Shown here piece after piece: positions 8,969 through 16,088 of a DNA stretch of 16,088 bases (positions are counted from its first letter, which is position 1; each line of letters starts with the position of its first letter). The stretch spans positions 16,097 through 32,184 of the forward strand of contig DCKU01000091.1 of the NCBI GenBank assembly GCA_002320455.1, in the 5' to 3' direction. Origin of the DNA: Salinisphaera sp. UBA1666 (GTDB lineage: Bacteria; Pseudomonadota; Gammaproteobacteria; Nevskiales; Salinisphaeraceae). The notes beneath the pieces are model-generated. The model was given only the letters and a program-made list of their open reading frames with translations, made no database searches and had not been told where the DNA came from. The translations under genes were made by a program, and so were the position numbers.

Positions 8969-9862
8969 ATGGCTTATCGTTTGACATCGTTCGCCTTGCC
9001 GACCCGAAACGGACAGGGAGCTGCGCCGTTCGATCGTTTACCGACGCGCCTGGTCGCCGAGGCGCGGTGCCGAATGCTGCGGTCTCGGTTTCCGACCCTG
9101 ATTTGGGACAATGTGCCCGAACAGATGACGCCGGCCGCCCGCGTGTGGCTGCGTAATTGTCTGGTGCCTCTGGCACAGCGTGTCTTTGATCGCACCAGTC
9201 AACGATTCTGGCTCGAATGGCTTTCGGACACGAGCCTAAACAAGCTCAAGCGCTTTGTACTGGTGTTCGACAACGCCGGTCAGCCGATCGGCTGGGCGGC
9301 TGCGGGCGCCTTCGAGGTTGGGGGGCGACGCTGCTTTTATGGCAGCTCGGCCGGCGTGGACCCGGTCTGGCAAGGTGCCGGCATCACAAGTGCGGCGGCC
9401 CGGCATCTGTTTCTGCCGGCGCTGGGCGCAGCCGCGCCGCGCCCGCTCTATGCCGTGGTGCGTACCGGCAACCCGCTGGTCTATAGCGCCTGGCAGGCCG
9501 GGCACGTCGGCCGTCAGCCGCTTTATCCCAACCCCGACGGTCGTCGGATCCCGCAGCCGATCGTGGATATCGCCACCGAAGCTGCGAACCGCTACGCTCA
9601 GGGCGCCCGGCTGGACCCGGCCACGTTGATCATGCGCGACTGCTACAGCCGCGAGGCCGCCGGGCTCTGGTCCAAGCGCCCGGCGTGCGACAACGATGCC
9701 GTTGGCCGCTGGTTCAATGACAACTTGAACGCCCGCGATGCGGTGATGTTGGTCGCACCTTTCGATCCGGCGGCCACCTTCGCGCGTGAAAGCATGCGCG
9801 CCGTTCAAAAACGCTTGGGGCTTACGACCGGCCGCTCATCGCGGCGGGTCAGAGCGGCTTGA
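8969..9862 (+). CDS. GNAT-like acetyltransferase-fold protein, function unknown
   Basis: I do not recognise a named family. The 297-residue protein has no signal peptide or membrane helix. Its middle part has a GNAT-like architecture: a strand pair FVLVFDNAGQPIGWAAAGAF (about 96-115), a second strand RRCFYGSSAGV (120-130), then DPVWQGAGITSAAARHLFL. The Q135-G136-x-G138 turn there resembles the acyl-CoA pyrophosphate loop (motif A), and LYAVVRTGNPLVYSAW resembles motif B. About 95 residues before and 110 after match nothing I know. The start at 8969 is inferred from the candidate promoter at 8930-8938. The frame stays open to an ATG at 8837, which would add 44 residues with an odd cysteine cluster. 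Its last 27 bp overlap the convergent binding-protein gene. Acetyltransferase activity is inference only. Confidence 0.6.
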   Translation: MAYRLTSFALPTRNGQGAAPFDRLPTRLVAEARCRMLRSRFPTLIWDNVPEQMTPAARVWLRNCLVPLAQRVFDRTSQRFWLEWLSDTSLNKLKRFVLVFDNAGQPIGWAAAGAFEVGGRRCFYGSSAGVDPVWQGAGITSAAARHLFLPALGAAAPRPLYAVVRTGNPLVYSAWQAGHVGRQPLYPNPDGRRIPQPIVDIATEAANRYAQGARLDPATLIMRDCYSREAAGLWSKRPACDNDAVGRWFNDNLNARDAVMLVAPFDPAATFARESMRAVQKRLGLTTGRSSRRVRAA

Positions 9863-10885
9863 GCGACACGCTATATCGCTCGCCGTGAACCGTTCGGCCC
9901 ACTGAGCCAGATCGCGTTGGCGCTGACTGTCATCGGCCTGGGCCAGAAGGCCCGCGTCTAGGGCGATCGGCATGAACCGCGCCGCGTCTGGCGTGTCGCG
10001 CACGTCCGGCAGCGGGGTGGATAACGCGGTTTGCCTAGCCAGCACGCGCTGACCGGCCGGCGACAGCAGATAGTTCACAAAGCGACGGGCCGCGATCGGA
10101 TGGGGCGCACGGCGGTGCACAAAAACCATGCGGCTGAGTACAAGCGTGTAGTCGTCGGTTTCAACGAGCTCGATGTGGGGATGGGTCGCTGCATACTGCC
10201 GGGCATAAGAGCCGATTAGGTTGTAAGCCAGAACGAAGCGCCCGGAAGACAAGCCGTCCAGCATGGTCTTTGTGGTCGGCATCTCTTGGGCGTCGACGCT
10301 GCCCAGGGCGCTGACCAGCTGCCAAAAGCGGGCCGTGTGGCCCGCATCCGCCCGGTAAAGGGCATAGCCGACCGCGCTGCGGGCCGGGTCGTAGATCGCC
10401 ACGCGGCCGCATAAACGCGATCGATGTGCGATGAGCGCACGAAACAGCGCGCCGTGCGAGTGCAGATCCATGTCCGGAGGAAGCTGATCGGCGCGATAAG
10501 CCAGTACCACCGGCTCGAAAGTGAATCCGAACACGGTGTTGCGCCATTTGAACCGCGCCGGCCACGCCCGGGCCGCACCGTCCGTCAGCCGCGCGGCGAA
10601 ACCCGCGTTGGCTGCCGCCATCTGCGACGGCATCGCCGAGCTGATGACAACATCGGGTGGATGAGCCGCGTCGTGCGTGCGCCGCTCGACCGCGCGGGTG
10701 GACAGATCGGCGTAGTGCACGTCGATCTCTGGATGGGCGGCCTCGAAAGCTGCCAGCACCGGCGCAATAGCCGGTCGATCGAGCGCGGCGGCGATGCTCA
10801 GCGGGGTTGCCAAGGCGACCGACGGCAGAGCGAGAAATGCAGCCATGAGCGCGCGAATCAAGCGTTTAGACGACATGTGCATCAC
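9836..10885 (-). CDS. Periplasmic substrate-binding protein of a sensory operon (PgtC/Fe3+-SBP-like)
   Basis: This is a family-1/type-II extracellular solute-binding protein, exported by a Sec signal peptide (residues about 1-26, cleavage predicted after VALA). Mature features include PLSIAAALDRPAIAPVLAAFEAAHPEIDVHY, PPDVVISSAM, the hinge region FVLAYNLIGSYAR, and RRFVNYLLSPAGQRVLA, all typical of iron(III), phosphoglycerate or aminophosphonate-type binding proteins. It starts with GTG at 10885, overlapping the histidine kinase stop in a GTGA. An ATG one codon later is an alternative. No permease or ATPase gene is nearby. As third gene of a regulator-kinase-binding protein operon, it most likely presents ligand to the kinase, as PgtC does in phosphoglycerate signalling. 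That role is inference. Its ligand cannot be read from the sequence. Confidence 0.82.
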   Translation of the reverse strand: MMHMSSKRLIRALMAAFLALPSVALATPLSIAAALDRPAIAPVLAAFEAAHPEIDVHYADLSTRAVERRTHDAAHPPDVVISSAMPSQMAAANAGFAARLTDGAARAWPARFKWRNTVFGFTFEPVVLAYRADQLPPDMDLHSHGALFRALIAHRSRLCGRVAIYDPARSAVGYALYRADAGHTARFWQLVSALGSVDAQEMPTTKTMLDGLSSGRFVLAYNLIGSYARQYAATHPHIELVETDDYTLVLSRMVFVHRRAPHPIAARRFVNYLLSPAGQRVLARQTALSTPLPDVRDTPDAARFMPIALDAGLLAQADDSQRQRDLAQWAERFTASDIACRSSRSDPPR

Positions 10886-12261
10886 GAAACAGCGGCCGCA
10901 CGCGGCAGAACTAGGCGAGCTTGGCAGCCGCCGCCGGGGCGATTTTGAATCGACAAAGTGCCCGCGTGGGCGATAGCGATCGAATCGACGATGGCCAGGC
11001 CGAGGCCGGACCCCGGCACGTTCGCACTCGCGCCGCGATGAAACGCGGCCTTTAGATCATCGGGTGTCTGTGCGTCGAGGCCCGGGCCGTCGTCGTCGAC
11101 GTCTACAACGATTCGGTCGTCGCGCGCCGTTACGGTGACCGTGATCGCAGTGCCCGGCGGGGTATGCACCCGCGCGTTGTCGATCAGGTTGGTTAAGGCT
11201 TCGGCCAAGGCCCAGCGTGCGCCGGCCACCGGGGCGACGCCCGATGTGGCTCGAACGAAGCCGATATCATGCGTTTCAGTGTCCTGGCTATTGACACACT
11301 CACGCGTAACGTCGGCAGCCAAGGCTGCCATGTCGACGGTTGTCTCGATCAAGCCTTCGTTCTGGCCCAGACGCGCCATCTGCAGAAGCTGGCCGGCCAG
11401 GCGGCCCGAGTGCTGTGCGGTGGCGTGGATGCGTACCAGGGCGGCGCGCCAGGCCGCGGGGTCGTCGGATTCCAGCGCGGCCTCGCTGGCGTTGGCTAGC
11501 CCGGCCAGCGGTGTCTTGAGTTGATGGCTGGCATCGGCGGTGAATCGCAGCAGCGTTTCACGCGCGGCGCGCTGACGCGCAAACAGGCCGTCGAGCGTCG
11601 AGGCCAGCGGGGCGATCTCACCCGGCACGCGCGCATCCAGCGGGGCGAAGTCGTCGGCGGCGCGCTGGGCCAGGCGCTCGCGCAGCCGGCGGACCGGGGC
11701 CAGCGCGCTGGCGATGGCTACCAGGCCAAGGCCGCCGGCCGCCAGGATGAGAATCACGAAGCGAACGACCGCCGGCTCGAAGAGTGTCGCGGCCAGCGCG
11801 CGGCGTCCGGTGGTGGTCTGGCCCACCCAGATCGAGAGCGTCGTATGCGCTGACCAGCCGGCCAGGTCCACCCGTTGGCCATACAGACGCCAGCGCATGC
11901 CGTTATAGGTGATATCGCGCCTGGCCGGCAGGCGCGTGGCCGGCTTGACCGGCAGGTCCAGGTTGGCAGTCAGGGCGCGCCCGGAGGCATCGAACACGCC
12001 GTAATAGACCCGCTCGTCCGTGGCCCCCGACAGAATGCGTAGCGTGGCCGCCGGCACGGTAACGACCGGCCTGTCGCCGGTCCAGCGGATCGCATCGCTC
12101 AGCGTGGCCGCCGCTGCCACGAGCTGGGCATCATAGGCCCGCTCGGCGTCGCCTCTAGCCGAGAGATACGCATCGATCAGCAGGATCGCGGCCAGCGCGG
12201 TCGATCCGGCCAGCAGCCATAGCATCAGGCGCGCGCGCAGACTCAGCGTGACCTGGATCAC
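10882..12261 (-). CDS. tctE: TctE-type sensor histidine kinase
   Basis: This is an inner-membrane sensor kinase that would phosphorylate the regulator encoded just upstream. The 459 residues comprise a first membrane helix (about 11-31), a periplasmic sensor region of the TctE/2CSK type (about 32-163), a second helix (about 165-188), and a HAMP-like linker. The dimerisation domain carries the H-box FTADASHQLKTPL with H246, and the HATPase domain follows. The N-box ALTNLIDNARVH, G1 box DDGPGL (390-395) and G2 box GSGLGLAIV are intact, so the kinase looks active. It starts with GTG at 12261, overlapping the regulator stop by GTGA, and ends in a second GTGA with the binding-protein gene. The TctE name rests on domain type plus the adjacent divergent tctCBA operon. 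Confidence 0.9.
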   Translation of the reverse strand: MIQVTLSLRARLMLWLLAGSTALAAILLIDAYLSARGDAERAYDAQLVAAAATLSDAIRWTGDRPVVTVPAATLRILSGATDERVYYGVFDASGRALTANLDLPVKPATRLPARRDITYNGMRWRLYGQRVDLAGWSAHTTLSIWVGQTTTGRRALAATLFEPAVVRFVILILAAGGLGLVAIASALAPVRRLRERLAQRAADDFAPLDARVPGEIAPLASTLDGLFARQRAARETLLRFTADASHQLKTPLAGLANASEAALESDDPAAWRAALVRIHATAQHSGRLAGQLLQMARLGQNEGLIETTVDMAALAADVTRECVNSQDTETHDIGFVRATSGVAPVAGARWALAEALTNLIDNARVHTPPGTAITVTVTARDDRIVVDVDDDGPGLDAQTPDDLKAAFHRGASANVPGSGLGLAIVDSIAIAHAGTLSIQNRPGGGCQARLVLPRAAAVS

Positions 12262-12926
12262 GAGCGCTCAATTTCCAGCCGATAGCCCAGGCCGCGCAGC
12301 GTGCGGATAGCCAGGCCCGAGCCCGCCAGGCGCTTGCGCAGACGGCTGATATAGACCTCCAATGCGTTGGAGCCCACGGCATCGAAGCCGAACAGCTGGG
12401 CGTCCAGCGTTTCGCGCGCCACGATCTGCTGGCCGTGGCGCAACAGGTTTTCGGCCAGCCGCAGCTCGCGGCGCGGCAGATCCAGCACCTCGTCGTGCAG
12501 CGTGAGCGTTGCCGTGGCGGCGTCGAAGACCAGCGGGCCCAGCACCAGGCGATCGTCGGTGCGCTGCTGGCTGCGCCGGCCGAGCGCACGTACCCGCGCC
12601 TTGAGCTCGGCCAGGGAAAAAGGCTTGGCCAGATAGTCGTCGGCGCCGCGGTCCAGCCCGCGCACGCGATCATCGACGTTATCGCGTGCGGTGAGAATCA
12701 GTACCGGCGTCGCGTCGCCGCTGTCTCGAAGAGCGGCCAGCACGTCCAGGCCGTCGCCGTCGGGCAGGCCTAGATCGAGCAGTATGAGATTGAAACGCTC
12801 TCGGGCGAGCGCGCCGTGTGCTTCGGCCGCGCTTGTGAGCGCATCGACGGTATGGCCCGCGCCGGTCAGCGAGGCCGTCACCGACTCGGCGATCAGGGCA
12901 TCGTCCTCGATCAGCAGCAGGCGCAT
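12258..12926 (-). CDS. tctD: TctD-type response regulator (OmpR/PhoB family)
   Basis: This transcriptional regulator probably activates the divergent tctCBA operon when phosphorylated by the adjacent kinase. The 222 residues hold an N-terminal receiver with acidic pocket E7-D8-D9, phospho-acceptor D51 in LILLDLGLPDGDG, T79 and K101. An OmpR-type winged helix follows (about 127-220), including SNALEVYISRLRKRL and the wing IRTLRGLGYRLE. The ATG at 12924-12926 is chosen because the receiver begins exactly there (MRLLLIEDD). The frame is open further upstream, but that part runs antisense through tctC and has no family similarity. It is the first gene of the minus-strand operon and stops in a GTGA overlap with the kinase. 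Confidence 0.93.
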   Translation of the reverse strand: MRLLLIEDDALIAESVTASLTGAGHTVDALTSAAEAHGALARERFNLILLDLGLPDGDGLDVLAALRDSGDATPVLILTARDNVDDRVRGLDRGADDYLAKPFSLAELKARVRALGRRSQQRTDDRLVLGPLVFDAATATLTLHDEVLDLPRRELRLAENLLRHGQQIVARETLDAQLFGFDAVGSNALEVYISRLRKRLAGSGLAIRTLRGLGYRLEIERS

Positions 12927-12957
12927 GCGACTAAAGTTGGGGCTGCTCGGCGCGGCT

Positions 12958-12980
12958 TTGACAGGTTCATGACAGCTGTC
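12958..12980 (+). promoter_or_regulatory. Candidate tctCBA control region: TTGACA -35 with tandem TGACAG half-sites
   Basis: TGACAG occurs at 12959-12964 and again at 12970-12975, 11 bp apart, about one helical turn. The second copy continues into CTGTC, giving the palindrome GACAGCTGTC (12971-12980). OmpR-family regulators usually bind direct repeats at 10-11 bp spacing. The first copy is part of a perfect TTGACA (12958-12963), but the -10 position 17-18 bp on (CTTTCT or TTTCTA) is poor, as expected for an activator-dependent promoter. The site sits between tctD (start 12926) and tctC (start 13071). No binding data exist here; this is pattern plus position. Confidence 0.45.
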
Positions 12981-13055
12981 CTTTCTAGCATGGGACTCAC
13001 GATAAGCGCGCCGTCGACGACGACGCCAGCCGGCCGCAAAAGATGCCGGCGGACT

Positions 13056-13063
13056 AAGAGGAG
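13056..13063 (+). promoter_or_regulatory. Strong ribosome binding site that sets the tctC start
   Basis: AAGAGGAG lies 7 bp before the ATG at 13071 and is the best Shine-Dalgarno match in the window. It decides between this start and in-frame upstream starts reaching back to 12816, which overlap tctD and would add residues with no signal peptide. The signal sequence beginning right at 13071 agrees. Confidence 0.75.
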
Positions 13064-13070
13064 ACACCCG

Positions 13071-14087
13071 ATGCACTATCTCGGCCGTAGCGCCACTGCC
13101 CGGCGCCGGTTTGGCTTTTTGGCCTGTATGGCGCTGGCCGCTTGGCTCGCCGTGAGCCTGGCCGGTTGCCAGAAACAGGTGGCCGGCGATCACCCGGAGT
13201 GTATCGCACCGGCCAAACCCGGCGGCGGCTACGACCTGACCTGTCGCTTGTTGGCCAACGGTCTCACCGAAACCGGGCTGATGACCACGCCGATGATCGT
13301 CAGCTATATGCCGGGTGGCATCGGAGCTGTGGCCTACAACCACGTCAACGCCACGCGCGATCACGACGGCGATCTGGTGGTGGCGGCCAGCACGGGGGCG
13401 GCCGTGAACCTGGCGCTCGGCAAGTTCGGTTCTTACGACGCCGATGCCGTGCGCTGGCTGGGCGCGTTCGCGGCCGACTACGGCGTACTGGTGGTTGCCG
13501 CCGACTCGCCGTACAAGAACCTGTCCGATCTGGTGGCAGCGCTGAAGCAGGATCCGGGCAGCGTCGTGGCCGGCGCGGGCGGGTCAATCGGCAGCCAGGA
13601 CTGGATGAAGATCGCGCTGGTGGCCAAGCGCGCGGCCGGCGTGGACCCGCGCGATCTGCGATTCGTGTCCTACGAGGGCGGCGGCGAGGCCATGGGCAGC
13701 CTGCTGGGCCACCATATCGATGTCTTCACCGGCGATGCCTCGGAAATGGCCGGGCATATCGGCTCAGGCAAGATCCGCGTGCTGGCCATCCTGTCGGATG
13801 AGCGCCTCGGCGGGGTCTACAAGGATATTCCTACGGCCAAAGAGCAGGGCTACGACATCGAATGGCCGACCTGGCGCGGGTTTTATATGGGCCCGAACGT
13901 CTCGGATGAAAATTACGACGCCTGGGTCGCCCGTCTGAAAGAACTCGTCGCCACCGACCAGTTCAAGACCATGCGCGCCAAGCAGGGGCTGTTTCCCGAA
14001 GCCCGGTTCGGCGCGGATTTCGATGCCTATGTCGTCAACCAGGCCCGCGAGTTCGAAACGCTGGCCAAGCAGGTGGGGCTGAAGTGA
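13071..14087 (+). CDS. tctC: TctC, tricarboxylate-binding protein, predicted lipoprotein
   Basis: TctC is the extracytoplasmic binding subunit of the tripartite tricarboxylate transporter and delivers citrate or related acids to TctAB. The 338 residues contain family signatures ECIAPAKPGGGYDLTCR, MPGGIGAVAYNHV, GAGGSIGSQDWMK, YEGGGEAMGSLLG and IPTAKEQGYDIEWP. They resemble Salmonella TctC more closely than generic Bug proteins, which supports citrate-type substrates. The signal peptide carries a lipobox, LAGC, with C33 and Gln at +2, so the mature protein may be lipid-anchored. Soluble TctC proteins usually lack this. An RRRFGF stretch precedes the hydrophobic core. The gene is first in the tctCBA operon, and its stop overlaps the tctB ATG by one base (TGATG). 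Confidence 0.92.
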   Translation: MHYLGRSATARRRFGFLACMALAAWLAVSLAGCQKQVAGDHPECIAPAKPGGGYDLTCRLLANGLTETGLMTTPMIVSYMPGGIGAVAYNHVNATRDHDGDLVVAASTGAAVNLALGKFGSYDADAVRWLGAFAADYGVLVVAADSPYKNLSDLVAALKQDPGSVVAGAGGSIGSQDWMKIALVAKRAAGVDPRDLRFVSYEGGGEAMGSLLGHHIDVFTGDASEMAGHIGSGKIRVLAILSDERLGGVYKDIPTAKEQGYDIEWPTWRGFYMGPNVSDENYDAWVARLKELVATDQFKTMRAKQGLFPEARFGADFDAYVVNQAREFETLAKQVGLK

Positions 14088-14539
14088 TGCGTGATTCCTC
14101 GACCATCAACGACCGTATTTTCGCCGGCGTCCTGCTGCTGCTGGCGCTGGGTTTCGGCGGTATGGCGCTGGCCATGCACGTGCCGTTTGCCTATGACCCG
14201 CTGGGCCCCACGGCGTTCCCGCTGATCCTGTCCGCCGCACTCTCGGTCATGTCGATCGTGCTCATGGTGCGCCCGGCGGCGGGCACCGGGCTGCCCGGTG
14301 GCCACGTTGGGGCCCAGCTGGTGGGCGTTCTCGTCGTGCTCATCGCCTACGGGGTCTTGTTCACCCGGGCGGGTTATCTGGCCAGCACCGTGGTCGCAAT
14401 GATCGTGCTGGCCCGAATCTTCGGCGCGAGCTGGGTCAAGGCCGTGGTGTCCGGCGTAGCGCTCACGCTGGCCAGCTACGCGCTGTTCGCCTGGGCGCTG
14501 GGCATCGTGCTGCCGGTAGGCAGCTGGCTGATCACTTAA
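14087..14539 (+). CDS. tctB: TctB, small membrane subunit of the tricarboxylate transporter
   Basis: TctB is the small, poorly conserved inner-membrane subunit that partners with TctA. The 150 residues are mostly hydrophobic, with about four predicted helices (near 10-29, 40-60, 76-96 and 100-145, the last probably two helices). DPLGPTAFPLIL after the first helix matches the typical TctB pattern of glycine-proline followed by FP. The ATG at 14087 shares its A with the tctC stop. A GTG one codon upstream, at 14084, is possible. The assignment rests on this motif, the length, and its position between tctC and tctA. Confidence 0.9.
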   Translation: MRDSSTINDRIFAGVLLLLALGFGGMALAMHVPFAYDPLGPTAFPLILSAALSVMSIVLMVRPAAGTGLPGGHVGAQLVGVLVVLIAYGVLFTRAGYLASTVVAMIVLARIFGASWVKAVVSGVALTLASYALFAWALGIVLPVGSWLIT

Positions 14540-14555
14540 TTCATCGGAGCCGACT

Positions 14556-16070
14556 ATGTTCGATTTTCTGATTCACGGCTTCGATGTCGCGCTCACGCCG
14601 CTGAATATCTCGCTGGCGCTGATCGGGGCCACGCTGGGCACATTTTTCGGCGCGCTGCCGGGCATCGGGCCGATCAACGGTATCGCGATTCTCATGCCGC
14701 TGGCCTATACGCTGGGCCTGCCGGCCGAGTCGGCGCTGATCCTGCTGGCCGGCATCTATACCGGGGCCGAATACGGCGGGCGCATGTCCTCGATCCTGCT
14801 CAACGTGCCAGGTGACGCCGGGGCGGTGATGACCACGCTAGACGGGCATCCACTGGCCAAGAAAGGCTTGGCCGGCCCGGCGCTGGGGCTCTCGGCCGTG
14901 GCGTCGTTCGTGGGTGCGACCATCGCCATCATCGGTCTGACGCTGTTCGCGCCGCTGCTGGCCCGGGTGGCGGTGATGTTCGGCCCGGCCGAGTTCTTTG
15001 CGCTGATGGTCTTCGCCTTTGCCTCGATGTCGGTGATGATGGGGCGCGACCCGCTCAAGACCGGCATCGCGGCGGTGCTGGGCGTGATGATCGCCATGAT
15101 CGGCGTGGATTCGTCGACCGGGGTGCTGCGCTATACCTTTGATATGCCCGAGCTCTATGACGGCATCGATTTCGTGGTGCTCATCATCGGTTTGTTCGCG
15201 GTGAGCGAGATTCTGCTTATGCTCGAGCAGGCCGCGCGCCACGGCACTTCAGAGATGCCGGCGCTGGGCCGCGTGTTCGTCAAGTTCAAGGAAGTGCTGG
15301 CCTGTCGCGGCGCGATCCTGCGCTCGGGCTTCATGGGCTTCATCATCGGCACGTTGCCCGGCACCGGGGCGTCGGTGGCATCGGCGGTGGCCTACACAAC
15401 GGAAAAACGCATCAACGACACCGAGGGCACTTTCGGCGAGGGCGACATGCGCGGGCTGGCCGCCCCGGAGGCGGCCAACAACGCATCGGCCGTGGGCTCG
15501 TTCGTGCCGCTGCTCACGCTGGGTATTCCCGGCTCGGGCACGACGGCGGTGCTGCTCGGTGCGCTGATGCTCTACAACATCACGCCCGGGCCCATGATGT
15601 TCTCCGAGCGGCCCGAGGTCGCCGGCGGGCTGATCGCCTCGCTGTATATCGGCAACGTGGTGCTTTTATTGTTGAACCTGCCACTGGCCGGGCTGTTCGC
15701 CAAGGTGCTGACCGTGCCGCGCTGGGTGCTGGTGCCGTTCGTGGCACTGCTGGCGTTTGTCGGCGTATATCAGCTGCATTCGGATCCGATCGCCATCTAT
15801 ACGATGCTGGCCGTGGGCGTGTTCGGTTATGTCCTGCGCAAGTTCGGTTTCTCGTTGGCGCCGGTGATTCTGGGTTACGTGCTGGGCGGCCTGGCCGAGG
15901 TCAATCTGCGCCGGGCGCTGGCCATCAGCGGCGGCTCGCCGGATGTGCTCTGGGCCTCCGGTATCTCGATTGGCCTGTACGTGGCCGCCGTGGCGTTGCT
16001 GGTCGCGCCGTGGCTGATCGGCCGCATCGGACGCCGTGCGAACGATCCCCAAACCGCGAGTGCAAGCTAG
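14556..16070 (+). CDS. tctA: TctA, large membrane subunit of the tricarboxylate transporter
   Basis: TctA is the 10-12 helix inner-membrane permease that moves tricarboxylates with a cation gradient. The 504 residues match the family length. The conserved motif GALPGIGPINGIAILMPLAY lies at about 32-51, and the repeat-related GTLPGTGASVASAVAY starts near 265. GAEYGGRMSSILLNVPGDAGA, AAPEAANNASAVGSFVPLLTLGIPGSGTTAVLLGAL and LPLAGLFAKVL are strong TctA signatures. GGAG (14546-14549) lies 6 bp before the ATG. It follows tctB by 16 bp and ends at TAG 16068-16070. The 18 bp after it are too few to judge whether a terminator follows. Confidence 0.96.
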   Translation: MFDFLIHGFDVALTPLNISLALIGATLGTFFGALPGIGPINGIAILMPLAYTLGLPAESALILLAGIYTGAEYGGRMSSILLNVPGDAGAVMTTLDGHPLAKKGLAGPALGLSAVASFVGATIAIIGLTLFAPLLARVAVMFGPAEFFALMVFAFASMSVMMGRDPLKTGIAAVLGVMIAMIGVDSSTGVLRYTFDMPELYDGIDFVVLIIGLFAVSEILLMLEQAARHGTSEMPALGRVFVKFKEVLACRGAILRSGFMGFIIGTLPGTGASVASAVAYTTEKRINDTEGTFGEGDMRGLAAPEAANNASAVGSFVPLLTLGIPGSGTTAVLLGALMLYNITPGPMMFSERPEVAGGLIASLYIGNVVLLLLNLPLAGLFAKVLTVPRWVLVPFVALLAFVGVYQLHSDPIAIYTMLAVGVFGYVLRKFGFSLAPVILGYVLGGLAEVNLRRALAISGGSPDVLWASGISIGLYVAAVALLVAPWLIGRIGRRANDPQTASAS

Positions 16071-16088
16071 GGCGTGTCGTCATAAGAT

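Noticed and set aside
12816..13070. Upstream extension of the tctC frame
   Set aside because: It overlaps tctD on the other strand; a strong Shine-Dalgarno sequence and a signal peptide both point to the ATG at 13071.
12927..13364. Upstream extension of the response regulator frame to 13364, giving 368 residues
   Set aside because: The receiver domain starts exactly at 12926, and the extra part runs antisense through the tctC coding region with no domain similarity.

Overview
The window is GC-rich, densely coded chromosomal DNA from a gammaproteobacterium. The bamD/rluD/pgeF block, the uvrA-yajR-ssb block and the complete tctDE/tctCBA locus all point there. The composition and the Pseudomonas-like uvrA-MFS-ssb order would fit a marine or halophilic lineage such as Salinisphaera, but the genus is a guess. 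I see no insertion sequences, phage genes, CRISPR arrays, tRNA or rRNA.

Positions 1-2333 hold the 5' part of bamD (minus strand), divergent from the rluD-pgeF pair (plus strand, 4-bp overlap). A perfect inverted repeat sits between pgeF and the convergent uvrA. Positions 2366-7471 hold uvrA (minus), then yajR and ssb on the plus strand. The ssb gene ends inside a 24-bp perfect palindrome that also carries the stop codon of the next, convergent gene.

Positions 7468-9862 are accessory in character. A two-gene minus-strand unit encodes a DSP/beta-lactamase-hydrolase-like phosphatase-fold protein and a membrane thioredoxin with an Lgt-like N-terminal half. Divergent from it is a GNAT-like protein of unknown function.

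Positions 9836-16070 form one functional locus. A minus-strand operon (response regulator, histidine kinase, periplasmic binding protein) is joined by two GTGA stop/start overlaps. It diverges from the plus-strand tctC-tctB-tctA operon for a tripartite tricarboxylate transporter. The 144-bp region between them carries tandem TGACAG half-sites, the best candidate for the regulator's operator. The reading is citrate or related tricarboxylate uptake, controlled by a TctDE-type two-component system with a co-transcribed binding protein that has no permease or ATPase of its own here.

Most of the window is ordinary core genome. The parts most worth a second look are the three-gene sensory operon with its orphan binding protein, the predicted lipoprotein form of TctC, the Lgt-like/thioredoxin fusion, and the phosphatase-like protein with a shortened Cys-Arg loop.
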